Source: DASSSY01 sp035708205
GTDB taxonomy: Bacteria; Bacteroidota; Bacteroidia; Chitinophagales; Chitinophagaceae
Direction of reading: 5' to 3'
NCBI GenBank assembly: GCA_035708205.1
Contig: DASSSY010000006.1
Span: forward strand, 186,001-250,000
DNA length: 64,000 nucleotides
Shown here: positions 10,901-18,849 of the stretch, piece after piece
Numbering within the stretch: the first letter of the stretch is position 1
Layout of the letters: each line of letters opens with the position of its first letter
Translations under genes and position numbers: made by a program
The notes under the pieces: model-generated
Told to the model about the DNA's origin: nothing
Database searches by the model: none
What the model saw: the letters and a program-made list of their open reading frames with translations, nothing else

Positions 10901-11259
10901 ACAAATTTGTCGATGGTGGTAATGGTCAGGCGTCTGTAATCATGTAATATTTGCCTGTAAATGTGGTGTGCCTTTTCCTGGACGGCCGCTTTGTCCAATT
11001 CCGGGTAAATAGCCTGTAAAGCCTTTAAATAGCCGTTGGTATAAGACCAATTACCCCTGGCAAATCCTTCCAATACCGACAAAATGCGTTGCTTCATTTC
11101 TGCCGTTGCTTTATTGGTGAAGGTTACCGCCATGATGCGGCGATACTTGTCGGTTCCGGAAAACAACAGGGCCAGGAACTGAACGGTCAGCGAAAAAGTT
11201 TTTCCCGACCCGGCCGATGCTTTTAGGATTTGAAGCGGTTTGATATAGTTGGAAGCCAT
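7975..11259 (-). CDS. AddA/RecB-like UvrD-family helicase-nuclease
   Basis: A superfamily 1A helicase with a C-terminal nuclease domain, about 1,094 residues, the presumed motor subunit paired with the AddB-like protein downstream. Motifs in order: Walker A ASAGSGKTFS near the N-terminus, the Walker B/motif II DEFQDT (about residue 400), motif III VGDVKQSIYRWRGG, motif V MTIHKSKGLAFDVV, motif VI YVAMTRVRHHL, and near the C-terminus the PD-(D/E)XK core RPDKVLL plus LIIDYKFTG. The frame opens at 11292, but the internal ATG at 11259 gives an N-terminus close to the helicase core and leaves room for a promoter (a near-match to the -7 element at 11295-11302), so it is preferred. Divergent from the acyl-CoA dehydrogenase gene. 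Confidence 0.85.
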   Translation of the reverse strand: MASNYIKPLQILKASAGSGKTFSLTVQFLALLFSGTDKYRRIMAVTFTNKATAEMKQRILSVLEGFARGNWSYTNGYLKALQAIYPELDKAAVQEKAHHIYRQILHDYRRLTITTIDKFVQQIIRSFTFELGIDADYQVTLNLRQVVRDLTDALYESMDDNPNLLEWIIERAKERINDGQSWNYHTSLQSLGMEIFSENFQSFDEAVSQYGDETLFSKVKEQAAAIKSAFRQDFRTAFDAAQKIFLDQDPGDNFFKRDKTNPVRLLTKDSQYFFDKATEKQQAAFLSLPGNCENWFNKKSSTEQERFYHLLNPALDRLKSVYDGGIESYNLALAVEANLYYLRLMKEMSGLLKDYRVANRLLLISDATHLLKGITRDMEDNPSFIWEKTGNRYQHFLFDEFQDTSENQWLNFRPLVKNALASAKGDMVEQLIVGDVKQSIYRWRGGNWEILLHKAEEALGKAFISTASLQTNFRSDGNIINFNNYVFTFLARWLQEQLNLSVERSGGPALYKDFWQARQYDTIIQRAYDDVRQQLPDDAKVEKGIVDWMEIAVDSRQRGWEQDTELKINRQIADRLHRWLIMEKRYHAGQIGILVRTNKEARRLLSFLKADQQSRAAGYNIISGDALLLKDNTAIQLLIHTFRLLQNLSGRLLPDAIHCIWLLRRLSADLPPLGTNEWLRIGRLDLKNLTGYLPGKLCRQPEYFLQLPLPVLTEELIKTYGIDKNAEALPFLLCFRDHIARFTADGANGLAAFLEWWDAQYDLSLPASGDSHSVKIMTIHKSKGLAFDVVLIPYLHWKFAGSDKDIIWASMAGTPFDILQKAPLKNDKKFAGSLLKNQYFTEQLFSFMDGLNTLYVAMTRVRHHLCLCLPVFKNDSKESNFVAGEAIINALAAFELTEQRKLIFPEESFEQSTLEQGPREPDTPLTYYPLAEHLNQQWQKEGRSQLERLNNDQNIRIGIAAHELLSRCHELHKVAEEINKLYQEGWFSENELAVIRDTVMKVLSHKELSALLNRPGRFLNERDIIAPGGMVHRPDKVLLRAAETLIIDYKFTGKEREEHIEQMQFYIKLFREMGFPDVRGWLFYGFQGELLEID

Positions 11260-11339
11260 GGATGCGTTTAATGGACCACAGGTTGAAGACAAGGCAAATT
11301 ACTATAAATTCCGGAGCCGCTCGCTCAATAACCGCTCAA

Positions 11340-11370
11340 TTTGATTATACGGCCAAAAAAGTTAATTTTG
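11340..11370 (+). promoter_or_regulatory. promoter of the acyl-CoA dehydrogenase gene
   Basis: A TTTG -33 element (11340-11343) and a perfect TAATTTTG -7 element (11363-11370), separated by 19 bases, end 35 bases before the ATG at 11406. The spacing fits the Bacteroidota consensus. Confidence 0.65.
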
Positions 11371-11405
11371 CAGCGCGATTTTTATTAAACACACGATATT
11401 GATAT

Positions 11406-12545
11406 ATGAATTTCGAATTATCCGAAGAACAATTGGCGGTGCGCCGGGCCGCCCGGGAATTTGCCCAGACAGAATTATTACCTGGTGTTATTGAACGGGA
11501 TGAGCATCAGAAGTTTCCGGCGGAGCAAATCAAAAAGCTTGGAGATCTGGGTTTTCTGGGAATGATGGTTGACCCTAAATATGGCGGTTCAGGTATGGAC
11601 ACCGTATCTTATGTTCTGGCGATGGAAGAAATTTCCAAGGTAGACGCTTCAGCCTCCGTAGTGATGAGTGTCAATAACTCCCTGGTATGCTGGGGCCTGG
11701 AAACCTTTGGGACAGAAGAGCAGAAGCAAAAATACTTGGTGCCTCTGGCTACCGGAGAAAAAATCGGCGCATTCTTATTGAGTGAACCGGAAGCGGGCTC
11801 AGACGCTACCTCACAACATACAACCGCCGAAGATAAAGGCGATCACTATGTTCTTAACGGTATTAAAAACTGGATCACTAACGGTAATTCCGCTTCAACC
11901 TACCTGGTGATCGCACAGACCCACCCGGATAAAAAGCACAAAGGGATCAATGTCTTTATCGTGGATAAAACCACGCCCGGTATTACTGTAGGCGCTAAAG
12001 AAAATAAAATGGGTATTCGCGGCAGCGACACGCATAGCATTTCTTTCCAGGATGTTATCGTTCCCAAAGAAAACCGTATTGGAGAAGATGGTTTCGGGTT
12101 TAGATTTGCCATGCAAACGCTTTCCGGCGGCCGTATCGGTATCGCCTCCCAGGCTTTGGGTATTGCCAGCGGGGCTTTGGAATTAGCGCTTAAATATTCT
12201 AAAGAACGAAAAGCTTTTGGTACCGAAATCATGAATCACCAGGCCGTGGCCTTCAAATTGGCCGATATGGCCACCCAGGTGGAAGCCGCCCGTTTATTTT
12301 GTCTGAAAGCCGCCTGGCTGAAGGACCAGCACGCCAATTTTGACGTGGCCGGTTCCATGGCTAAGCTTTATGCTTCACAAATCGCGCAGACCGTTACCAG
12401 CGAAGCTGTCCAGATTCATGGTGGCTATGGCTATGTTAAAGAATTTCATGTGGAGCGCCTGATGCGTGATGCCAAGATCACACAGATTTATGAAGGCACC
12501 AGTGAAGTTCAGAAGATTGTGATCAGCCGGGCTTTATTAAAATAA
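11406..12545 (+). CDS. acyl-CoA dehydrogenase (short-chain/butyryl type)
   Basis: A 379-residue FAD flavoenzyme that introduces the alpha-beta double bond of acyl-CoA and passes electrons to ETF. Length, the N-terminal FELSEEQLAVRRAAREFA helix, the AFLLSEPEAGSDA flavin-binding strand, the QIHGGYGYVKE motif and the catalytic base in IYEGTSE (Glu at about residue 363) all place it with the butyryl/short-chain acyl-CoA dehydrogenases. Chain-length preference is an inference. It is monocistronic: its own promoter is at 11340-11370 and a strong hairpin terminator follows 14 bases after the stop. Confidence 0.93.
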   Translation: MNFELSEEQLAVRRAAREFAQTELLPGVIERDEHQKFPAEQIKKLGDLGFLGMMVDPKYGGSGMDTVSYVLAMEEISKVDASASVVMSVNNSLVCWGLETFGTEEQKQKYLVPLATGEKIGAFLLSEPEAGSDATSQHTTAEDKGDHYVLNGIKNWITNGNSASTYLVIAQTHPDKKHKGINVFIVDKTTPGITVGAKENKMGIRGSDTHSISFQDVIVPKENRIGEDGFGFRFAMQTLSGGRIGIASQALGIASGALELALKYSKERKAFGTEIMNHQAVAFKLADMATQVEAARLFCLKAAWLKDQHANFDVAGSMAKLYASQIAQTVTSEAVQIHGGYGYVKEFHVERLMRDAKITQIYEGTSEVQKIVISRALLK

Positions 12546-12559
12546 TCTCATGAGAAATC

Positions 12560-12606
12560 ATACACAAAAAATCCGGAAGCGGTAAGCTCCCGGATTTTTT
12601 GTGTAT
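12560..12606. terminator. rho-independent terminator after the acyl-CoA dehydrogenase gene
   Basis: A 17-bp perfect stem, ATACACAAAAAATCCGG (12560-12576) with its complement at 12590-12606, and a 13-base loop. The A-run in one arm and T-run in the other make it usable in both directions, for this gene and for the ABC ATPase gene arriving from the right. Confidence 0.8.
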
Positions 12607-12625
12607 GGGTGTACCATCTCCAATT

Positions 12626-12672
12626 TTAAGCCATAAAGGTAAGAATCAGGAATTCTTACCTTTATGGCTTAA
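12626..12672. repeat. 21-bp perfect inverted repeat
   Basis: Arms 12626-12646 and 12652-12672 (TTAAGCCATAAAGGTAAGAAT and its complement, counted as 21 bp) are perfectly complementary, with a 5-base loop. No T-tract follows on the plus strand. It sits 20 bases after the terminator hairpin and is the middle of three hairpins in this gap. It could be a second terminator for the leftward ABC gene or a small palindromic repeat element. Confidence 0.75.
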
Positions 12673-12706
12673 TCCCCCTTTGCTGAAGCCCGAAAGTAAT
12701 ATCGTG

Positions 12707-12732
12707 CCCCCTTTTGCGGCCACAAAAGGGGG
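12707..12732. repeat. third hairpin of the 12.6-kb gap
   Basis: A 10-bp perfect stem (CCCCCTTTTG, 12707-12716, with 12723-12732) and a 6-base loop. It lies 108 bases downstream of the ABC ATPase stop codon on the minus strand, where the arm supplies a T-run, so it may terminate that operon. The rest of 12733-12839 shows nothing recognisable. Confidence 0.6.
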
Positions 12733-12839
12733 AGTTTATCCTGCCGCTGGTTTGGGAAAGAAAAAAATAGGTAATCGCCCCATCAAAAAGCCATATAAGC
12801 TGCGGCATAAGAGAGCAATGGCAGAAATATGAAGCCGGC

Positions 12840-13574
12840 TTAACCGGCCATTTCGTCAACACCTGATTTTGCTTCAGCGATACCGGAGAAAAATTCTTCC
12901 AGTTCTTTTAAAGTTTCGGGATTGGTGTGGATATCCTTAACCATCCGGCCTTTATGCAGCGCTACAATGCGTTTGCATACTTCTGTTGTATGCATCAGGT
13001 CATGGCTCGAGATAAGCAATGTTTGTTTTCCTTCGGCCGCGATCTGCTTGAAAATGGCTTTCAGCCGGAACTGGGTTGTGGGATCTAAATTGGCAAAAGG
13101 TTCATCCAAGATGATCACCTGTGGTTTGCCGATGAGCGCAGCAATAACGCCCACTTTCTTCTGATTGCCTTTTGACAGGTCACGGATATATTTCTTCTGA
13201 CCGAGGATCTCATCATTGAAGAAATCTGCAAAAGGGCGCAGAAATTCGTCGATATCGGCTTTCTTTTGTCCTCTCAGCTCGCCGATGAAATAAAAATACT
13301 CTTCCGGTGTCAGGTAGCTGATCAGGAAGCTTTCATCTAAAAAGGCGCTGGTATAGGGCTTCCAGTCTTCGCTTTGACTGACCACCACGCCGTTATTATT
13401 GACCTGGCCTTCTGTAGGAGATATCAGATCTAAAACCAGGCTGAAAAAGGTGGTTTTTCCCGCACCGTTATTGCCCACCAGGCCAAAGCACTGGCCGTCA
13501 GGAATACTTAATTCGGGTAAATCCAATACACATTTAGCGTTATATACTTTTTTTAATCCTTGTGCCTGTATCAT
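12840..13574 (-). CDS. ABC transporter ATP-binding protein
   Basis: A 244-residue cytoplasmic ABC ATPase. Walker A is GNNGAGKTTFF, the signature is LSKGNQKKVG, Walker B is VIILDEPFANLD, and the switch His is in LLISSHDLMHT. The gene lies 49 bases downstream of a DUF5687 membrane protein gene, and the two together look like a complete ATPase-permease exporter of unknown substrate. The C-terminal 30 residues after the switch region are variable and acidic. Confidence 0.92.
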   Translation of the reverse strand: MIQAQGLKKVYNAKCVLDLPELSIPDGQCFGLVGNNGAGKTTFFSLVLDLISPTEGQVNNNGVVVSQSEDWKPYTSAFLDESFLISYLTPEEYFYFIGELRGQKKADIDEFLRPFADFFNDEILGQKKYIRDLSKGNQKKVGVIAALIGKPQVIILDEPFANLDPTTQFRLKAIFKQIAAEGKQTLLISSHDLMHTTEVCKRIVALHKGRMVKDIHTNPETLKELEEFFSGIAEAKSGVDEMAG

Positions 13575-13623
13575 AGCTTATTTTTTAAATGTGATAGCTG
13601 TGTTTATTTGATTATTTATGAGA

Positions 13624-15090
13624 TCATCCTTTTTGCTTATAAGCCTGAAGCGTGCTGTATTTCTCTTCTTTATAAATTCTTTCCACTAAGCCGAACATGG
13701 TATTTCTGAGCGTTAATCCCAGCAGACCGATAATAGCGATAGCCAGGTAGCCCGCCAGCTCATCAAACAGCCAGTAAAAGATATAATAGATGACTACCGG
13801 TAGTAAAATTTTAGGGATGGCCAGCAGCAGGGTTTTAAAATTGAAGGCTTTTTTATCGCCGAAGGGCTTTTTACCCGAGCTCAGGTCAATAGGTGTTTTG
13901 ACATAGGCGCCGCTCAATAGGACAATATGGGCGTTAATACCGATATTATAAAGGCCGCCGGCTAAAATGGCCAGGTAATATTTGGTGCCCAGGACCAGGT
14001 AAAAAGCGCTTAAGATCATGGTCGCCAAGGTGGCCACTACCATCAGCCACCATTTTGACGCCAGGTATTCACGGTATTTGATATTCTGGCTCATCATCAG
14101 AGGGTAATAGGCGCTGTCCCAGCTGGGTACAAATCCGCCGAAGGTAAATAGGAAACCGCCGGAAATAAAAATACCGGCAAAGATCATCCAGGCATTGGAG
14201 TTCCGGTAAGCGGGATTGCTGAAGATCAGCAGCCCGTAAAAAAGAAAGAAAAAGCTGGCCCAAAGCGTATTTCTCGAACGTTTATTCCGCAGGATAAGAT
14301 GCAGGTCGTTTTTCAAAAACGTGCCCGTCAAGCCGAAACGGTTCAGCCAGGTATAATTATATGAAGAGGCCGATTTGCTCTTTTTCTGGATGAGGTCATC
14401 AAGATATAGGGAGCGGTAAAAATAGCGGAAGTTGTAGCGATATGCCAGCCAGACCGCCGCAAACAGGAGGAGGAATGTACCCGGATAGTGATAAAAAGCC
14501 TGGAAAACGGGAGCGGTATAAACCGTGATGTCGAACCAGTGAAAGTACTGCGATAAGCCTAAGGCTGCCAGCACAACCGCCAGGCTGATAAAAACGCCGT
14601 CCTTATTGTTAACGGCCAAGTTAAGGTAATTATTGAAATAGCTGATGCCCATTATGGCCAGGTGCCAGCTGATGACCCCGGCAACGGGATAACCATTGAG
14701 CAATAAAGCCACCGAAAACGGGGCGAAGAAGAAAAACGGATAGATGTTAAAAAATGAAAATGCGGATTTACCCATAAGATAATGGGTAATGTTTTTCTTT
14801 TTAAAAGGAAGCGTCAATAATGGCCGTACCCACATGACCGGTGTTTTCTGAAGGAAATAGCGAAAAACAAGGTCAAAGGCCCACCAGTAGACCAGATAGT
14901 GGTTGATGGTCAGCAGTGGCTCCATATTTTCTTTTTTCAGGCCGTAAAATGCAGCGATGCCCAGCATGAAAATCATCACGGCATAAAAGCAGGCTACCAG
15001 GCCCAGAATAATTTTAATAATAATATTGGCCTTGAACGATGCGGACCGGAAAAAAGAGCGCCATTCAAGCTGGAGAAATTGCCGGATCAT
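13624..15090 (-). CDS. DUF5687 family membrane protein (ABC permease partner)
   Basis: A polytopic inner-membrane protein of about 488 residues with roughly ten to twelve hydrophobic segments, for example IIIKIILGLVACFYAVMIFM near the N-terminus and paired helices near the C-terminus. It matches the Bacteroidota DUF5687 family, whose N-terminus is typically an L-x2-EW-x-SFFRS-x2-F stretch, seen here as LEWRSFFRSASFKANI. The ATG at 15090 places this signature right at the N-terminus, so it is preferred to the frame start at 15111. The downstream ATPase gene suggests it is the permease of an exporter. The transported compound is unknown. Confidence 0.8.
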   Translation of the reverse strand: MIRQFLQLEWRSFFRSASFKANIIIKIILGLVACFYAVMIFMLGIAAFYGLKKENMEPLLTINHYLVYWWAFDLVFRYFLQKTPVMWVRPLLTLPFKKKNITHYLMGKSAFSFFNIYPFFFFAPFSVALLLNGYPVAGVISWHLAIMGISYFNNYLNLAVNNKDGVFISLAVVLAALGLSQYFHWFDITVYTAPVFQAFYHYPGTFLLLFAAVWLAYRYNFRYFYRSLYLDDLIQKKSKSASSYNYTWLNRFGLTGTFLKNDLHLILRNKRSRNTLWASFFFLFYGLLIFSNPAYRNSNAWMIFAGIFISGGFLFTFGGFVPSWDSAYYPLMMSQNIKYREYLASKWWLMVVATLATMILSAFYLVLGTKYYLAILAGGLYNIGINAHIVLLSGAYVKTPIDLSSGKKPFGDKKAFNFKTLLLAIPKILLPVVIYYIFYWLFDELAGYLAIAIIGLLGLTLRNTMFGLVERIYKEEKYSTLQAYKQKG

Positions 15091-15260
15091 GAGAATATTT
15101 TTTATTGTCACAAATATAGAATAACTGTAACAATTGTATGAACGCTTTCTGTTTAATGTGCTGTTATTGCCGACAAATGCTGTTATTTTTCCGATAAGAA
15201 GTTTGCCGAGGCCACAGGTAAAATAAATGAATAATGCTATTGGTTTTTCATTCTTTTTTA

Positions 15261-15268
15261 TATCTTTG
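15261..15268 (+). promoter_or_regulatory. -7 promoter element of the small lipoprotein gene
   Basis: TATCTTTG matches TAnnTTTG exactly and ends 31 bases before the ATG at 15300. A TTGG at 15240-15243, 17 bases upstream, may be the -33 element. Confidence 0.45.
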
Positions 15269-15299
15269 GTTGCTTAACGATCGCATAAACGTATTCCTG

Positions 15300-15554
15300 A
15301 TGAAGAAACTATCTACTTTTTTATTGACCACTGCAATTTTGGGCGGTTTTATGATGGCAGGCAGTTCCTGTACCCGGGAGTTTACCTGTCAGTGCACCAT
15401 GACCTACAGCGGCGCGCCGGGCTTACCCGACTCAACGGTCCGGCAATACACCATTCAGGATACGAAAAAGAAGGCCAAAGACATGTGCGAAGGCAATTCA
15501 AAGATTTACCAGGAAGGGAATATCATTACCCATGAGGATTGCGCTTTGTGGTAG
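15300..15554 (+). CDS. small secreted lipoprotein, unknown function
   Basis: An 84-residue protein with a lipoprotein signal peptide (MKKLSTFLLTTAILGGFMM, then AGSSC as the lipobox, Cys at about residue 24). The mature part is about 60 residues with five further cysteines (TCQC near the start, MCEG in the middle, HEDCALW at the end), so disulphides are possible. I do not recognise a named family. The start at 15300 is chosen because it begins exactly at the signal peptide and follows the -7 element. The longer frame from 15234 would add a Phe/Leu-rich stretch upstream. Confidence 0.7.
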   Translation: MKKLSTFLLTTAILGGFMMAGSSCTREFTCQCTMTYSGAPGLPDSTVRQYTIQDTKKKAKDMCEGNSKIYQEGNIITHEDCALW

Positions 15555-15827
15555 GATAGAAGGCTACGGATTTGTTCTAATGTAATGTGGGGGTGGTTGA
15601 ATATGCTTGGCAGCAAAGCAATCATCCGTAGAATATGGAGCAAACCGGTTGTTGAGTAAAAACTACATTATTTACATCAAAATCCTGTTGTTAGCGTTCT
15701 TATAAACGAACCGGAACATTGAATGGTATAGTTGTGCAGGAGATTATCCGGTAGTAAAGGGTCCCTATTGTAAATCTGATTTTATGATTGCCGGAGGAGT
15801 TGCAAACTGGCATGGGCTAAGAACCTT
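15555..15827. other. intergenic stretch with no recognised feature
   Basis: Nothing coding is seen on either strand. An 8-bp inverted repeat (CTACGGAT at 15564-15571 and its complement at 15624-15631) is the only structure noted, and it is weak. Confidence 0.4.
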
Positions 15828-16510
15828 TCAATACTTCCGCTCGCCGTCCAGCTTTATTTCACTTATGGAATATTTGTTATTTTCACGTTGCTTCACAGGA
15901 TAGCAGGATTGTATAATAACGGAAAATGTGTCAGATTTTCCATTTAACAGCGGAACAGGATTTGTTAAATCTACAGATTGATACTTATAGGTATTAATGA
16001 GTTTGGCATAACCCTGAAGTGTACTATTATACCATACCTGAATGTTTTTTGCTTTACCGGATTTTTCCCAGGAAGAGAGAGTTTGCCTTTTGCCGTTAAA
16101 AATCGCGATACTGTTTATAATGCCGGCAGTGTCTTGTCCGGATCATGTGCTATTCCGGGAAATGTTACAATTATAGAAAAGGTATCTGGCTGGTTATGGC
16201 TTAATTGCCCATCCACACTGGTGGTTAAATCATAATCATTGATCAGGCCAGAAACAACTTTCCATTTTCCGTCTTTGATTTTATAAAATTCAGGCTCATT
16301 AGCGGTAAACAAGTCGTCATCACCTACGCCATACAAGCTGTCGGCTGGATCAAGGGTATCATTTCGGGATATCGTTACGGATAATGAATCGTGTTTGCCT
16401 CCGGTGTTATTATTTTCTGGCCCAACCTGTTTGTGCTCATTTAGCTTAGGGCTCGTTCGGCGGCAACCGGCTAAAAGCCCAATGCTAAGAATAATATAGA
16501 GAGATCTCAT
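15828..16510 (-). pseudogene. frameshifted lipoprotein gene
   Basis: The first 131 codons (16510-16115) begin with a lipoprotein signal (RSLYIILSIGLLAGC; Cys at residue 16) and stop at a TAA. Reading one base earlier from about 16140 leftwards opens a stop-free frame of about 100 codons that runs to a TGA at 15828-15830 and has no ATG start of its own. The two halves resemble each other: LIN-Y and DTFS(I/V)I motifs occur in both, for example HNQPDTFSIIVTFP and NGKSDTFSVIIQSCYP. This suggests one protein with an internal repeat, broken by a 1-bp deletion between about 16115 and 16142. The family is not recognised. A sequencing error is the main alternative. Confidence 0.65.
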
Positions 16511-16637
16511 GATTTAATTTCGGTCATTGAGTTTTTAAAGTCCGTACCAAATAATCAAGCCAATCAATCACTATCTTCTACAGTTGGCACACGAATCCCA
16601 TTGAATCAGAAACGTGCTCAATTGAACAAGCGATAAG

Positions 16638-17999
16638 CTATTCTGCTTTCAAGGCTTCGGCATATTCGTTGACCTTCTTTTCCAGCTGCACCAGGTAGTC
16701 ATCCTGATTCAGCTTGTCAAAAAAGCCGCCTTCTTTCTGAATGCTTTCCAGTAAGGTGTCCTGCGCACGAATACATCGCCAGGCATATTTATAGGGCACA
16801 TGGCTGAAAGACACCATTTCATATACCGAATTAAATTGTTCGGGAAAACGGCGCCCGATCTCTTTTTCTATTTTCTTGCGTTCTAAAAATACCGGGTCGG
16901 CTACCTTATCCCGCATTTCAATAAAATTAAATAAGGCCAGATCGGCAATAGCGTCGCCGTTTTCCCGGCGTGCAGATGCATATTCCGGGAGAATGGTCGC
17001 CCAGTCATCGCCATATCGCTCCATCAGCTCAAAGAGCACCGAACAATCTTCAAAGCCGGCATTCATGCCCTGACCATAGAAAGGCACAATGGCATGGGCG
17101 GCATCGCCAATCAGGAAGGATTGGGCCTGGTAATGCCATCTTGATATCTTGGTGGTCACCAAAGAAGAGGTGGGATTATTTTGAAAATCTTCCAGCAGGG
17201 TAGGCATCAGCGGGCAAACATCCGGGAATTGCCGTTGCATAAAAGTTTTAATGTCTTCCGGGGCTTTGAGGCTTTCAAATGATGTCGGTCCTTCAAAGGG
17301 GAAAAACAGGGTGCAGGTAAAGCTGCCATCCGTATTGGGCAGGGCAATCATCATAAAATTATGCCTCGGCCAGATATGTAGCCCGTCATTTTCAATCAGC
17401 CATTTTTGGGCTTCCGTACCCGGCGGTATGGATAATTCCTTATAGCCGTGCCGGATATAAAATTGCTGAAAATCAGTACGATCTAAATGTGTGTAGGATG
17501 ACCTTAACGCCGAGAAAGCGCCGTCAGCGCCGATCAGCAGATCGCAGGTAATGGTCTTCTCATTGCCGTCTTCCATGGTGAAATAAGCTGTATTACCTGG
17601 CACATCTACCTTACGGCAACGGCAATTGAAAACGATATTAACGCCTAAGGCTTCCGCCCGGTCCATCAGCTTCTTGTTCAGCTCACCCCTGCTGACGGAA
17701 TAAATGGCTTCGCCGTTTTTGCCATAGGCCTGAAAGGCGCAGCTGCCGTCTTCCTGGTGCAGGTAGCGGCCACTCATGGGTAGAGCGATGGTCGAAATGA
17801 TTTCCCGCATTTGGGCGTAATCCAGCGTTTTCCAGCCTCTTTCACTGAGCGCAAGATTAATGGAACGCCCGCCGCCGGAATGGTCTGAACGCATGTCCGT
17901 ACGGCGTTCATAAATCGTAACCTGATAACCTTTTTGTCTTAATAATATGGCCAAAACAGAGCCCACTAAACCGGCGCCCAAGATGGTAATGTTTCTCAT
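16638..17999 (-). CDS. kmo: kynurenine 3-monooxygenase
   Basis: An FAD-dependent aromatic hydroxylase of 453 residues that converts L-kynurenine to 3-hydroxykynurenine, using NADPH and O2, on the tryptophan-to-NAD route. Landmarks: the FAD GxGxxG motif in ILGAGLVGSVLAILL at the N-terminus, LLIGADGAFSALR (the DG motif), and the second FAD motif FLIGDAAHAIVPFYGQGMN, with the YGQGMNAGFEDC sequence typical of this enzyme. The C-terminal region is helical without an obvious membrane anchor, as in bacterial forms. nadC, which acts further down the same pathway, lies about 37 kb away. Transcribed alone. Confidence 0.93.
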   Translation of the reverse strand: MRNITILGAGLVGSVLAILLRQKGYQVTIYERRTDMRSDHSGGGRSINLALSERGWKTLDYAQMREIISTIALPMSGRYLHQEDGSCAFQAYGKNGEAIYSVSRGELNKKLMDRAEALGVNIVFNCRCRKVDVPGNTAYFTMEDGNEKTITCDLLIGADGAFSALRSSYTHLDRTDFQQFYIRHGYKELSIPPGTEAQKWLIENDGLHIWPRHNFMMIALPNTDGSFTCTLFFPFEGPTSFESLKAPEDIKTFMQRQFPDVCPLMPTLLEDFQNNPTSSLVTTKISRWHYQAQSFLIGDAAHAIVPFYGQGMNAGFEDCSVLFELMERYGDDWATILPEYASARRENGDAIADLALFNFIEMRDKVADPVFLERKKIEKEIGRRFPEQFNSVYEMVSFSHVPYKYAWRCIRAQDTLLESIQKEGGFFDKLNQDDYLVQLEKKVNEYAEALKAE

Positions 18000-18098
18000 T
18001 TAACCTATGGAGTAATTTTATGATAAGCGTTCCGGCACGGAGGCCGGAGCAGAACTATTTCCGGACAATTTCTTCAATCGTGCTTTGTCCTTACCCGA

Positions 18099-18818
18099 TT
18101 AATACCTCGGGTTGTTGTTTGTTTTGAAGAAAAAGCCTACGGTCAGCCCGCCGCCACTTTGACGATAATTATTATCAGAACCGCCTAAAGGTGAAGTATT
18201 GACTAATCCATAGCTGTAAAATACACGGAAATATAAGCCGAATGTGGTTTCAAAGCCGGCCGTCGCCTGTAAGCCAAAATCATAGCGGCCGATCTCGTCC
18301 GATTCATCATAACCGATATTAATGGGATAGTCATAGCGCTTCACGATATTTTGCCCGTTCAGGGTATTGGTGAAATCCTGTTGGTAGCGCCCGCCAATGG
18401 CGATGCCCAGGTAAGGACCGCCACCGATAAAAAAGTGGGAAGAATATTCATCGCCGGTTTTATAAAGGGCATAGACCGGGATTTGCAAATAGGAGATATG
18501 GTAACGACGGCGATCGGTTATGCTGGCCGGCACCTGGCCCCCGGTGTAATAATTTTTGGTGTAATTGCTTTCCGTGCCGTTATTGGCCGTGAAGAAAACG
18601 CCCGGCTGCAAAGAGAAGGCGTCGCTAAAGCCGATGTCCAATACACCGCCTACTCTCAGGCCCGGCTGGAATTGGGTAGAACGGGTTTCTCCATCGTATT
18701 TCTGGCTCATGGTCATAAAAGTACCGCCAATTTCCGGACCTACTTTTAAGACCGGTTGCGCGGATACCGAAGCGGTAGACAATCCCAGGATAGCTAAAGC
18801 GGATATGATTTTCTTCAT
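18099..18818 (-). CDS. outer-membrane beta-barrel protein (PorT-like)
   Basis: A 239-residue protein with a cleavable signal peptide (MKKIISALAILGLSTASVSA, cut before QPV). The rest is an alternating hydrophobic/aromatic pattern of an eight-stranded barrel: LKVGPEIGGTFM, FQPGLRVGGVLDIGF, YLQIPVYALYKT, FGLYFRVFYSYGL and a final GGGLTVGFFF strand. This is the common PorT/OmpW-like outer-membrane beta-barrel domain of Bacteroidota. No specific ligand or pathway can be inferred. Confidence 0.85.
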   Translation of the reverse strand: MKKIISALAILGLSTASVSAQPVLKVGPEIGGTFMTMSQKYDGETRSTQFQPGLRVGGVLDIGFSDAFSLQPGVFFTANNGTESNYTKNYYTGGQVPASITDRRRYHISYLQIPVYALYKTGDEYSSHFFIGGGPYLGIAIGGRYQQDFTNTLNGQNIVKRYDYPINIGYDESDEIGRYDFGLQATAGFETTFGLYFRVFYSYGLVNTSPLGGSDNNYRQSGGGLTVGFFFKTNNNPRY

Positions 18819-18841
18819 AACTTTATTTTTAATTAACCAAA

Positions 18842-18849
18842 CAAAGATA
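18842..18849 (-). promoter_or_regulatory. -7 element of the beta-barrel gene
   Basis: On the minus strand the bases read TATCTTTG, an exact TAnnTTTG match, 23 bases upstream of the ATG at 18818. No good -33 element is seen. Confidence 0.4.

Noticed and set aside
5068..11259. AddAB-like pair as a phage-defence locus
   Set aside because: All signatures are those of the housekeeping DNA-end resection enzyme, and neighbours are argS and an acyl-CoA dehydrogenase gene.
12626..12672. CRISPR-type repeat
   Set aside because: A single palindrome with no spacers or second unit.
15828..16510. Programmed frameshift in the broken lipoprotein
   Set aside because: No slippery heptamer or downstream stimulatory structure is seen near 16,115-16,142. 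A plain 1-bp deletion explains it better.
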